DNA of 64,000 nucleotides from Platycnemis pennipes (lineage: Eukaryota > Arthropoda > Insecta > Odonata > Platycnemididae): contig OW121853.1 in NCBI GenBank assembly GCA_933228895.1, positions 81,018,645 to 81,082,644 of the forward strand, in the 5' to 3' direction. The position numbers and the translations under genes were made by a program. The notes beneath the pieces were generated by a model. That model worked only from the letters and a program-made list of their open reading frames with translations. It ran no database searches and was not told the origin of the DNA. Shown here piece after piece: positions 1 to 10,280 of the stretch. Within the stretch, counting starts at the first letter, position 1. Each line of letters begins with the position of its first letter.

Positions 1-3000
1 ATATAGATTAAATACCTTTCTTGCCAGTAATAATTCGAAAGGAAGCACATTAACTACGCCGGAAAGGACGTTATTGCCACGACTAGCAAACTAGAATTAT
101 TCTTAAAACCCAGAGAATATTTCCAAGTATTTAACATCGCGTAGGTCCCATGATAGTGTTACAATGCTTAGTTTATGTAAATAAAATTAACTATACCTTT
201 GGAAAGGTAGAAGCTGATGCGCCTCCTTTATGGATGGACACTACCACGCAAGCAATCACATTGTCATAATTTACTTTCCTGAGGAAAGCGTTGGTACAAG
301 AAATCTGCCTCTGCAAAATTAGAAAAATTGAAAAATGTTTCAACGGATATACAGAGATTTTTCAACATGTACAATGGAAAAAATCAAATAATACCGTAAC
401 ACACAGCACCTTTGGGAACGATAAAGTGTTAATGCATCGATTTAGTAAGCAGTTGGAGAGGTAGAAGGAAATAAAATATCGACAAGTAGTGAGCACTTCG
501 GTGGGTCATGAAGCTTATGGGCGCCGATCGCCTGAATAATTGGTAAATTACTCTCCTTTTCATATTACTAATTAAGTACAACAAGGACACTTTATCCAAA
601 AGATGACTGATATCAATTTACAACACGAAATGAATATTGCATCAATATGGAATCAGTGAGAGACAACTTCAGAGCAAAAAAATTAATATAGATAAATCGA
701 CGCTGGCGTAGCTGAAAATTTTAAACTCTTACTTTCCAACTTATTGTGCACTTCGACATCAAGCATGAGTTATATCTTTAATAGCATAGATATAATTTTA
801 AGGTAAAAGTCGTTATTAATATTTGAAAACATAGGATAATTAAGGGTTTTGAATATCCATTATTTCGAGGTATTAATGCCACAGATATCTTATTACTTTC
901 AGACGCATATATGCGTACACCATTGCATACCTTTTTGAGCGTTGTACAGCCAAGAGGATAGACTCTTTAAATATGCGGAGCCTCCGATGTGGTACGTTCC
1001 CAGTTGACGTTTCCACCAGCTTTTCCTGAAGCTGCCGATGGCCTGAGAAAAGATTGAACCTTCCGACGCTCGCTTCAGCGGCTGACACACATTAGTATTC
1101 GAGCACACAAAAACCAGTAATACTAAAATTAATCATGCCCATAATATTAAATCAATAAGCGCTCAAATATTCGCGCACGAGTCACAAAAAGAATGAAAAA
1201 TAAACGGCGTATCTCCTTTTCCTACTATCTGAAATTTTCGCTCGCACGCAAAACATCCTTTTAACCTGTAGTAAAACTCACGTGTGACGATTCGTAAACG
1301 CTAAAGGGAATAGCGGAAGGAAATTGCGGACGGAATTTCCAAGGCATCTCTTTTTCCTACACTCTAACACGATCGCTGAACGTGTAGCAGAAAAAACGAA
1401 GTGAAAAGAGGGGAATACTGAAACAGAACGGGACGGGGGGGGATAAATCCAACGGCATACCCAAAAGTTTGTAGAACATGTCACATATATAAAAATATAT
1501 TCCATAAAAAAAATCTGAGCTCCCGCGGTGGCAAGTATTACCTTGAGCGCGGAATAACATCAAGCAAAATTTTTCATGCGAATTCCCTTTAAAAATTGAA
1601 CGAACCAATTATGAATTTTAGGTCATTATAAAAAATGAATATCTACCCTTAGACTGATATAAATTAAACCCCGAAATATTATATTTGGGGATTTCATTCA
1701 GAAGGAATACATTTGATGACCTAAAGAGAGGGTCTGAAAGCAAAATTACTATGGCAACTCTTTTGGGTACACCCTTGGGACGAACCCTACCTTTGATGAG
1801 GCAATTCTCCCATTTCTGAGGCACCAACCATCATTTCTGAGGTTCGAAGCACAAGTTTCAGGATGCACAGTAAAACACTTTCACACACTTCACTTCCGTA
1901 ATGCGTAAAGCAAGCTCTTCAATAATACCAATAAAGGAAGAATAGGAACCAACGATACAAAGCTGGTAATGACAGAAAAAGCGATCCAATCATTCATGTG
2001 GGGTATATATTCAGCCTGAGGAAAAAATAGAGAAAGAGATATGGATAAAAAAATATCAGGAGACTGGGAAATACAGAAGCATAATTGAAATCGATAAGCA
2101 CCTCCATCACATTGATTTATTTATTGCCTTAAAAACATCGTGGCTTCATTGAGGAAAGAATGAGAAAATAGAAAACATAATAATATGAATATTTTAGCTT
2201 AATAGTATTTTTATACGTTCATCATTCCTGAAAAATTCCGCAAAAGAAAGGAAAATGGTAGTGTGGGTTTAACAGGACCTTTGACTTGATGTTAGGGGTT
2301 CTAAGCAGCAGAAGAAGGCTACAGATAAATTTTAATACACATCGACCCAGACTAAATTACAATTTTCCGCTAGTATTTTACATAGTGTCGAGGCAAACAA
2401 ACGTGTTAAAGGAAGCTAAGTGGTATTTTCCTCCTTTTTGTTGTTCTCCAATAATTAATAATAAAAATAATAAAAAAGTTCATTGTTCTAGGACCTTGTC
2501 CTATGGAACATAAATCATTTTACACAATTTGACTCTGCAGTGAACACAGAATTAAGTACTTGCCTAACTAAATGCATACAATCAGTAGAGAATGATACAG
2601 AAAAAGATGACTGATTCATGATATTGCTCCACATGAAGGCGATTACGGGTCGATTTAGCTATTCCTTGGTTCCTAGGTGATATTATTTAGGCATTAATAA
2701 GCAGTCTCTTACATTCTGTACGTAAAATTTTAAATAATGTAATAGAATTAAGAAAAATGAATGAAGCTTCGCAAGAATACGGACGAAACGTATATTAATC
2801 ACGATATTTTCCGCCCCTTTGTGAATAATTTTTAGGGTTGACCGTCATGATTGCTAGTAAAACTCATTAATAATAAATATTTAAAAAGATGAGACAGAAA
2901 TCTATTTCACAGTTCCTCCAAGAGAGACTTTACCGCTATATGAAAAATTTCGGCCGTGAAATTGAAGCAAATGATGATATCAATACGGTCACCGAGAATT

Positions 3001-3141
3001 AAATCAATGGGTACATGTTTATCACTCCATAATTATTAGCAAATTTCAATCGGACTCTTGCACATTTTCCAAGTAAAGGAGAGATGTATTCTTTCATGAA
3101 AACGGCAAAGAAAGAAATTTCAGACGAAAAATATTCTTCAC
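1..3141. other. AT-rich sequence without recognisable gene
   Basis: Only short open frames (under 85 codons) occur on either strand, and none has a recognisable domain or motif. I saw no tRNA-like boxes, long inverted repeats or LINE/SINE similarity here. It is probably intergenic or intronic DNA of a large genome. Confidence 0.6.
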
Positions 3142-3191
3142 AGTCCTCTACATAAAGACAATATAACAGCAAAGCGGCTATGTAGAGGACT
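3142..3191. repeat. Short perfect inverted repeat
   Basis: AGTCCTCTACATA at 3142-3154 is followed after 24 bases by its exact reverse complement at 3179-3191. The 13-bp arms could form a hairpin in RNA or DNA. No terminator context or flanking duplication is visible. It may be the remnant of a small foldback element. Confidence 0.5.
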
Positions 3192-3891
3192 CAGATGTTC
3201 TGTATTGAGGTACTTAATCTACAATATCGCTCTATCAACCCGAAGCATAAGCCGGAGAAAAGTACAACACCAATGATCGCGGAAGGATTCAAACCCGCGT
3301 CTTTGAAGTTCCTCACCAGTGAGGAAGGGAAGGTCACAATGACGTGGTCCATAAAAATGGCTAGCCAAAACCAACAGGTAAAAAATTGGGGAATGAAATA
3401 AAATTCATCATAAGAAAACTATTTTTAACAACTCAAACTATTTAATTAACTATCAACAATTAGCACGTAGAATTCACGGAATTCATGACGAGAGGTGTTA
3501 AAACATTTTGCAAATAAATTTGTCAAAAACACATGCATGTTCATACGCGATTGCTTAAATATTTGGATCCCAAACAAACGATGGACCAAACACATGACGC
3601 AATAGTAAATATTGCATTTTGCATGACCAAATCATGAATTGCTCAAACTATTTTTTATAAATAGAAAACACATCAAATTATTATTCGACCGAGAGGTCTA
3701 CGTAAACAATTCTTTCATAAAGTTTCAAGGCGTCATAACAGAAGTTAAAACATGTGAATGAATAGGCTTATTATTTTATATATGGCCCTTCCCTATCATG
3801 GCACAAAGGAATATCTACAAGTAATGAGTTAAACAAGGGCAACAAAAATAAAATTAATTTCTGATTATGGACAACAAAACTTCTTTTTTTT

Positions 3892-4071
3892 AATGGGTGT
3901 GTTCAAGTCTGTTACCGCTCTAATAGACGCTTCAGACCGGGAGGAAAGGTATAAAGATAGGAATGGAAGGATGGAGTATTTCAGTCTGTTTTCATGGGTG
4001 TTTTCAAGTCTGTTTCCGCACTAATAGGCGCTTCAGACCGGGAGGAAAGGTATAAGGATAGGAATGGAAGG
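3892..4071 (-). repeat. 101-bp tandem duplication of a SINE 3' module
   Basis: Two copies of an about 80-base block (3892-3970 and 3993-4071) are offset by 101 bases and are nearly identical. Each contains TTCAAGTCTGT, then CGCTTCAGACCGGGAGGAA, then GGAATGGAAGG. A diverged version of the same block forms the end of the SINE copy at 20036-20270. These are therefore read as two 3' ends of that SINE variant on the minus strand, without the tRNA-like head. An unequal exchange or a double insertion could have produced the pair. Confidence 0.6.
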
Positions 4072-4075
4072 GTTG

Positions 4076-5077
4076 AGCCTGTCTTTGATTCGAAATAATG
4101 AGAATTTAAGGTGAAAAAATGAACTCTCAACGGGTGAAATGCACGGCATAAATTAAATTTCCTTTTAAGTCTAGCGAAATTTTAGAGCAGTAAAGAGTGC
4201 AACGGGCCTTGACATAAAAACCTATAGCAAGTCACAATGAGAAATGCATTTTAGGAAGGTACATATTGATGTTTATCGATGACTAACAAGATTAGGAGAT
4301 GACACCAAAGAAGTCCATCATCTCTTGAAGGCGAGAGAAACTAGAACGTGTTAAAGAATCGTTCCCGTCTTTTTTTTCTCTGCAGTGGATTTTTCCGCGT
4401 TCGAGATGACGGCACTGACACACGAGCCGAATTTAATCCCTTTGGGACACATGAAAATTTCCCCTGTACGATGATGAAGCAACGGGAAAGAAGATATTGG
4501 CATGCACAGACACCGTTTCGAGAACTTTTTCAAGCCGCTTTTGAGATGAGCCGGGGGAGGATACTCTAGAATCTTACATATACGACTTAACTTCTTTTGG
4601 GATAGAAAAGGAAGATGAAAAAAATTAGGTTCGGAGGAGGGTATTATCAAAAGAGGGAAGGGATGGTGAGAACAAAAGGAGATCGGCCCCCAGGGGTCTC
4701 AGCGTGAGCCTGTATTTCTCAATGAAAGTTTGAGGAAACTTTAAGAAGTAAATTCATAAAAAAATTGGTGTAACTACAAAACCGTGGGACCAAATCATCA
4801 CCCGCAATTCCATTTCCACGAAATCTAGAAAAAAAAATCCTTTACCCCTTATGCCGACAGCATAAGCTACTTAGGTGTGAATTTGAAAGAAATGCCTGTC
4901 TTTATAAGCAATTTCTTTTCTTGTCATTTTCCAAAAAGATTCAAATAAAGTTTTCTTTAATGATCTTCATTTACTTCCATAATAAATTCAGGTTTATGGA
5001 ATTATGAACTTAAATCTTATCCTTCCTTAAAATTTACTTAAATCTTATCGGTTTCTTAGATATTAAAACCTAATCAA
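4076..5077. other. No gene seen
   Basis: AT-rich sequence. Overlapping open frames on both strands at 4348-4650 (up to 99 codons) have no recognisable motif and are mutually antisense, as expected for chance frames. Confidence 0.5.
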
Positions 5078-6388
5078 TTGCATACATCTACATAATACCC
5101 TGCAAGCCAACACAAAAGTGTGTGGCAGGGGGTGATTTCTCACCAAACATGCTCTACATATCATGCATAAAAAAGGATTAGTATTAATATACTAGTCAGA
5201 ACTTCACTTTTTAAAAAAGATAGAAATTGCAAAGCAAACATGCAAAGATATTCTGTTAGTAGGGTTAGCTTTAAGTACTCATACCAACATGCAGCTACCA
5301 ATGCTATCCATTGCTACTCTCCGATTGGACATATTTACCATTATTCGTATCTCTAATTGTACGAGGGAAAAAGGACATTTTGAATCTATCAGTTCGGCAA
5401 TCAATTTCTCTAATTTTATGATTATGGTCCAGTGTGCCATAGTAAGTTGGGGTTCGCAAAATATTTATAACACCATCACTGAAAATATTGTCTTGGAATT
5501 TATTTCAGAGATTAAGTCTAAATTTCAACCTGCGATCTGACAATGATTCCAATTTTAATTCATTTAATAGACTGGTTACGCTAATATAATTATCGTATCG
5601 TCCCTTTACAAATCTTGCCGATCTTCGCTGCACACGTTCAAGTTCATTATTTAGACCGATTTCATAGGGAGCCCATATACTGGCAGCATATTCCAAATAA
5701 GGACTAACTAGGGAAATGTAGCTGATTTCTCGTACATGATCGTCACATTTACCCAATACTCTTTTGATGAATCCCAGTTTACGATTAGCTTGACCCATTA
5801 TTTCACGTATGTGTTTACGCCAGAAAAGATCATTTTTCAGTCTTATTCCAAGATATTTAATGGATTCCACATTTGCTATTTCATTATTACTTATTTTGTA
5901 TGTGCTAGGAGGAGAATTATTCTTTTTCCATAAATTCATTACCACACATTTTTTTAAATTTAATTCTTACTGCCATGTATCACACCAATTTTCAATTGCT
6001 TGCAGGTCATCATTTAAATATCCTTTATCGTTTGGGCTTAGAATTTCCCTGTACACAACTGCGTTATCGGCAAATAGACGAAGCTTAATTTTTACCACCT
6101 TATTGATATCATTAATGTACAGAAGGAACAGGAGTGGACCTATCACACTGCCTTGTGGGATACCCGAAGTTACCTCAATTTCCGGTGAGGTAACACCGTC
6201 CAAAACAACCCTTTGAACCCGATCATGTAGGAAATCACTTATCCATGATATAATGTTACTGTCTAGCCCATAAGATATTAATTTCAAAATTAGTTTGCTA
6301 TGAGACACCTGGTCAAAAGCGTTTTTTAAATCGAGAAAAACAGCATCCACTGGAATATTATTTTCTCCAGAAACTAAAATATCGTGGG
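5078..6388 (-). mobile_element. 5'-truncated LINE copy (jockey/CR1-like), copy 1
   Basis: A non-LTR retrotransposon fragment on the minus strand. Its coding part runs from about 6388 down to a stop at 5304-5306. A 3' untranslated region of about 225 bases follows and ends near 5080 in the family tail. That tail holds a stem-loop at 5098-5130 (CCCTGC pairing with GCAGGG) also found at 7812, 9155 and 28285. The 5' side ends abruptly inside the reverse-transcriptase domain at 6388, where an unrelated LINE fragment on the plus strand begins. 5' truncation is usual for target-primed integration. I could not read a target-site duplication. The clade is inferred from protein layout and could be CR1, L2 or jockey. 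Confidence 0.85.
5304..6388 (-). pseudogene. LINE reverse transcriptase and C-terminal domain, decayed
   Basis: Reading right to left, the frame gives the RT palm motif DAVFLDLKNAFDQVSHSKL (6350 downward), then SGIPQGSVIGPLLFLLYIND, then LFADNAVVYRE. Next comes a C-terminal domain with IKYLGIRL, SPYLEYAASIWAPY and ERVQRRSARFV, and the terminal SFFPRTIRD-like block (here MSFFPRTIRDTN) shortly before the stop at 5304-5306. One reading frame is kept throughout but is broken by two in-frame stops, TAA at 5967-5969 and TGA at 5505-5507. The RT box reads FADN rather than the canonical FADD, so the second catalytic Asp is Asn. In a working element this protein would copy the element RNA at a nicked chromosomal site. 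This copy cannot make it. The endonuclease domain and the start of RT are absent. Confidence 0.88.
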
Positions 6389-7020
6389 AAAAGAGAGCAA
6401 GTTGAGTTTCACATTATCTGCTCTTCCAGAAGCCATGCTGAATATTGGACAACATTGCATAAATAGGATTAATGAAGTAAAAGAAAAATTGACAGTAGAA
6501 TTGCCCAGGCGAAAAGGGCATTTTACCAAAAGAGAATTCTGCTTACAGCTGCAAATACAAGCGTGGAAGTGAAGAAGCATTTCATTAGAACATACATCTG
6601 GAGAATTCTACTATATGGCAGCGAAGCATGGACAATAACAGCAGCAGAGAATTCCAGGCTGGAAGCATTTGAAATGTGGTGCTACCGAAGAATGATGAAG
6701 ATAAAATGGATCGATCGAGTGACAAACGAAGGAGTCTTAAGAAGAGTGGGAGAGAAGAGATGCCTACTGAAAACCTTAAAAAGAAGACGGGGCAACTTAA
6801 TAGGCCACATCTTAAGACATGATGGCCTGATGAAGATAATCGTCGAGGGAAAAGTGAATGGGAAGAATGGAAAAGGCAGGCCTCGTATGAGTTATATGGA
6901 GCAAGTTGTGAAGAATGTAAAGGAGAGGAATTACGTCAATATGAAGAGGTTGGCCGATAGAAGAATCAAGTGGAGGGCTGCGTCAAACCAATCCTCGGAT
7001 TGCTGACCGATGATGATTAC
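6389..7020 (+). mobile_element. 5'-truncated LINE, second family, C-terminal domain relic
   Basis: Plus-strand remnant of a different non-LTR element. From about 6484 the frame reads AQAKRAFYQKRILLTAANTS, then LLYGSEAWTITAAENSRLEA, then FEMWCYRRMMKIKWIDR, then LIGHILRHDGLMKIIVEGKV and GKGRPRMSYMEQV, ending at a TGA near 7006. This is the region after the RT fingers and palm in the endonuclease-reverse transcriptase type of LINE. Upstream, 6389-6480 continues the element in another frame, so at least one frameshift is present. A short TGATGATGA-like 3' end follows near 7003-7015, comparable with the end of the 16.1-kb copy. Only the last part of the protein survives, so it is not functional. 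Confidence 0.82.
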
Positions 7021-7797
7021 GCTAATGACGTGTTCTAATTTTATCATCCATTTTTTTCTGCCAAATCTTCACTTCTCTTCAAGCTTATAATCATATTGAT
7101 TTTGACCAGCGATAAATTTCTATCCTATACTTCCCAAGCGGACTCTAAATTCGCTCATCTAAAACGTTTCTCTCTCTACTGGCTGACTGACTACATAATT
7201 AGAGTTTGAAAATCAGTTAAAATGTCAAGACCTTTACGAAATTTTCCCTGGAATAATCCTGCAGTGGATCGGTGGGCGAATGACTACGGCCGATGCTCGT
7301 CCAACCGTTTGAAGCGACCATCCTCACTGGTAAAAAAATATGCAAAACGGTAACGCGGGAGGCATCGATATTTAGAGGAAGAGCGAATGTTCTACCTCGG
7401 CTTGCCACTTGACTCATCCTCTCTCCCCTTCCTTATAACGCCTCTGATTAACACCGAATGCATATTCATGAAGTTCCTAAGGCTTAAAAGTGGAAAGTGA
7501 ACTAAGGAACTCGCGCACTTTTAAGCGACAAATTTTTCTTTTTAAATCACCGCATCAAATCGAAAACTAACATTTTGGATTATACATATCATAAGTGAAA
7601 GTGAAAGCGCATATAATTTAATTTAGAAATGCTATAGGATTTTTAGCACGCAGTAATCCTCTAACCCGAATCCTTTAATACATTTTAAAAATGTTTCTAT
7701 TTTTCTTTTGCTCAATCACTCAAGCCCTTCGCCGCTTCGAGTTTAAAGTGTGTCGGCATACTGTGGTTCTTTGGGTTCCTATATGTAGTTCTGGATT
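7021..7797. other. No gene seen
   Basis: Unassigned sequence. 7210-7440 is less AT-rich than its surroundings and has a short minus-strand open frame (7217-7417) without recognisable motif. Confidence 0.45.
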
Positions 7798-7875
7798 ACA
7801 TCTATATAATACCCTACAAGCCACCACAAGGGTGTGAGGCACGGGGTGAACCATAATCAGACATGCATTATCAAT
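7798..7875 (-). mobile_element. LINE 3' tail fragment (same family as 5.1 kb)
   Basis: ATAATACCCTACAAGCCACC and the following GGTGTGAGGCACGGGGTGA match the terminal part of the LINE at 5080-5150 in the same orientation, including the stem-loop architecture and the ACATGCAT block just inside it. Minus-strand sequence up to about 8200 holds one 45-codon open stretch and may be more of the 3' region of this copy, but I cannot align it with the other copies. Confidence 0.65.
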
Positions 7876-8690
7876 CAGAGAGAAAACTTGTTAAGTTAAG
7901 TTGAAAACGCTAACAAGGTATCATTTATACCATTTTTATAGGACTTTATCCCTTTTCTACCCCTTTATTCTAAATTTTCCATGTTTTTAAACTTATAAAT
8001 ATACCGTGAATATTCTCCCGTCCACCTGCAATAACCCAACCTCCCTCCTCGTATTGTTCCCTCTGCCATTTATTTATCAGTGTAGGAACTGTTTTTCTTT
8101 TGATAGCATGTCGTCACTTTTATCCCATTAGTTTTAATAGGCACTACACTTACCAAGTATTTTAATGAAAATGAACCTTAACAAAGCCCTTAGTTGTCAA
8201 GGTGAAGGTTTTTTAAACCAGTAAAAGTTTACAAATTTCCGACTAATTTCATCAGTGTATTCGTGATATGGGATAGTAAACTTTATTTCAATAAAAGAAG
8301 TAGATACTTTATTGTTTTCGTTCCCGTGATTTGCGTCCGGTATTTGATGGTAATTAAATTTAATTTAATTTCGAAAATAAAACAATTCTGCATGCTGTAA
8401 AAACGATTTACTGAGTATTCTTGGGGGAAAATGTTAATGTGCGTTAATTTGAGCCCGGGAATATAGGGTTGATAGAAAGTAGCTCATAATTTTCGGGTTC
8501 ATGATATTTAATAAGTTTCGAGTTCTTATAACTTACGATTCACTAAAATATCGTATATTGGATTAAAACTTTGCAAAAACCTTGCAATAAATGTCATACA
8601 AATTCGTGAAAGTTTTAGGATCATCTTATAACTATTCTTAAATTGTTTTTCTTTTCATTCGTCACACACAACATTTGGACGAGCAAAGAA
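7876..8690. other. AT-rich, possibly LINE 3' region in part
   Basis: No gene, tRNA-like box or inverted repeat was recognised. The first 300 bases may be 3' region of the LINE fragment at 7798. Confidence 0.35.
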
Positions 8691-8734
8691 GACGGGATTG
8701 CCACCCTCAATCGTAAGGCAATTGATTACCTGAC

Positions 8735-9062
8735 TTCAGCGGCGTCGGAAGTAGGGGGGCAGAGCTTCCCCCCCCCCTCCCCCTTCCCCAGAATTTGCCC
8801 CGGGCCCTTGAGAAATGAGTCTTCATTAATAAAAATTAAATTTCACTTGTATCCAGCTTTCCTATTCCCTTCTGACGCATATTCTACCACCCTCATATGC
8901 ACTTTTAGCGGAATTATAGTCTCTACCCCCTCCTATCCGAAAAAACATGCGGGCCCTTATTATAGGAGCCGGGCCCTTTTCCTAAGAGCCGGGTCCTTTT
9001 CTTAAGAGTCGGGCCCTTTTCAAGGTTGACCCCTACCAGCGAAAATAGTCCCGACGCCCCTG
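8735..9062. repeat. GC-rich repetitive element with inverted GGCGTCGG ends
   Basis: A GC-rich island in AT-rich DNA. GGCGTCGGAAGTAGGGGGG near the left end is roughly matched in reverse complement by AGTCCCGACGCCCCTGCC at the right end. Between them lie a C run and a set of GGGCCCTT-containing units. It looks like a dispersed repeat, but no coding potential or class can be assigned. The 120-codon plus frame across it (8643-9005) is low-complexity and most likely chance. Confidence 0.4.
8951..9025. repeat. 20-bp minisatellite, about 3.7 units
   Basis: GGGCCCTTATTATAGGAGCC, GGGCCCTTTTCCTAAGAGCC, GGGTCCTTTTCTTAAGAGTC and a partial GGGCCCTTTTCAA follow one another with an exact 20-base period. 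Each unit contains the GGGCCC palindrome or a one-base variant of it. Confidence 0.85.
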
Positions 9063-9132
9063 CCTTGCTCGCACAACTCACAAACGTGAGACTACCAAAA
9101 TTATAGGCTTTGCATGTCTTATTTCACGCCCT

Positions 9133-10280
9133 AGATATCCATAACTACGTAATACCCTACGAGCCACCGCGAAGGTTTGTAGCAAGGGATGCAGCTCACC
9201 AAGTATGCACTATTTGTGTACAACTAAGAATTACAAGGTTACTACTTCATGGAAACATATAAGACATTAGAGTCACGTGCAATTACATGGTTAGTATCTA
9301 CACAGTCAGCAAGTGATTACTGGTTAGGTAGGCATTTCTCTAAATATATTTATCTATATCTCCCGAAAATGAAATGTGTGTTAATAATGCTAAAATATGG
9401 ATCATGCTCTAGGATCGCTTAATCGAATTACTCCTCGGTATAAAATTATTAGCCACACACCTTTTTAGGTTTAGTTCTAACTGCCATTTGTCGTAGCACT
9501 CTTGAGTTGCATCTTAATCCTTGCTAAGTGATTCCCTATCTTCTTCATTTGATAGACCCATTCACACTTCCGCATTGTCTGTAAAAAGTCTAAGCTGACT
9601 TCTCAATACGGTACCCAAATCTTTGATGCATAAAAGAAATAAAAGGACCTATTACCTTCGCTTCGCTAGCGTCCACTTTATAATTCTATAATCTAATTTA
9701 TAACGTCTTCATTAATGCGAAAACTCTCTACCTTCAATATTAATTTACTTGGAGATACTTTATCGAATGCCATTTTAAAGTCTAATAATACCGCAATTAC
9801 CACAGAACTGTTTTCGCCATAGATTAGAATATCCTTATGAATAAAACTAACTGTGTCTCACAAGATCCACCTTTCCGGAATCCATTTTCGCTGTTTGTGA
9901 GTAATTCCTGAAAATCCACGTGCCCCACGATCAAAATAACAACTGAGCTCAAATGCCTTGCAGAATATTTATGTGAGTGAAATGGGTGTGCAGTTTCTTG
10001 GTTCTTCCCTATCACCGCTCTTAAAAATAGTTTTAATGTTAGCTTCTTGCCAATCTTTGGGTACTGTATAATTATTCATTGTTTTATTGTATAAAATTTC
10101 TAGGTAGGGAGCTACATCAGCAACTAATATTTTATATAACCTAAAAGGACTTTGACCGGGACCTGGTGAATCGTTTGGGCTGATGCTATTTTAGTGGTGC
10201 CCTGTTCCGCGACATGTAATTCTGATATCTACTTAGTGACACAGTAAACAACTAACGCGCAATTTCTGTTTTACTGTCTC
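9133..10280 (-). mobile_element. LINE copy 2 (same family as copy 1), longer at the 5' side
   Basis: A minus-strand copy of the LINE at 5078-6388, recognised by shared protein motifs and by the same 3' tail with stem-loop at 9155-9187. It reaches further 5' than copy 1, into the N-terminal part of the RT domain, but lacks the C-terminal coding domain. That domain would be expected between about 9430 and 9300, and only the 3' end follows at 9133-9240. The internal loss is probably a deletion. It is more diverged than copy 1. Confidence 0.78.
9440..10215 (-). pseudogene. LINE reverse transcriptase, decayed (copy 2)
   Basis: From 10180 downward the frame reads ISPNDSPGPGQSPFRLYKIL, APYLEILYNKTMNNYTVPKD, then WQEANIKTIFKSGDREEPRN and CTPISLT, which are the conserved first RT blocks (GPD-like, the WK-A-I-PIFK block and NYRPISLTS-like). 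The palm block around 9790 is still visible as VVIAVLLDFKMAFDKV-like sequence. The catalytic box near 9585 reads LFTDNAEV, again with Asn where FADD has its second Asp. Stops and frame changes separate these blocks. I infer an ancient dead copy. Confidence 0.78.

Noticed and set aside
3255..3400. Possible tRNA-like head (GGTTTGAATCC on minus strand)
   Set aside because: Only a B-box-like word is present. No A box at the right distance and no match to the SINEs in the window.
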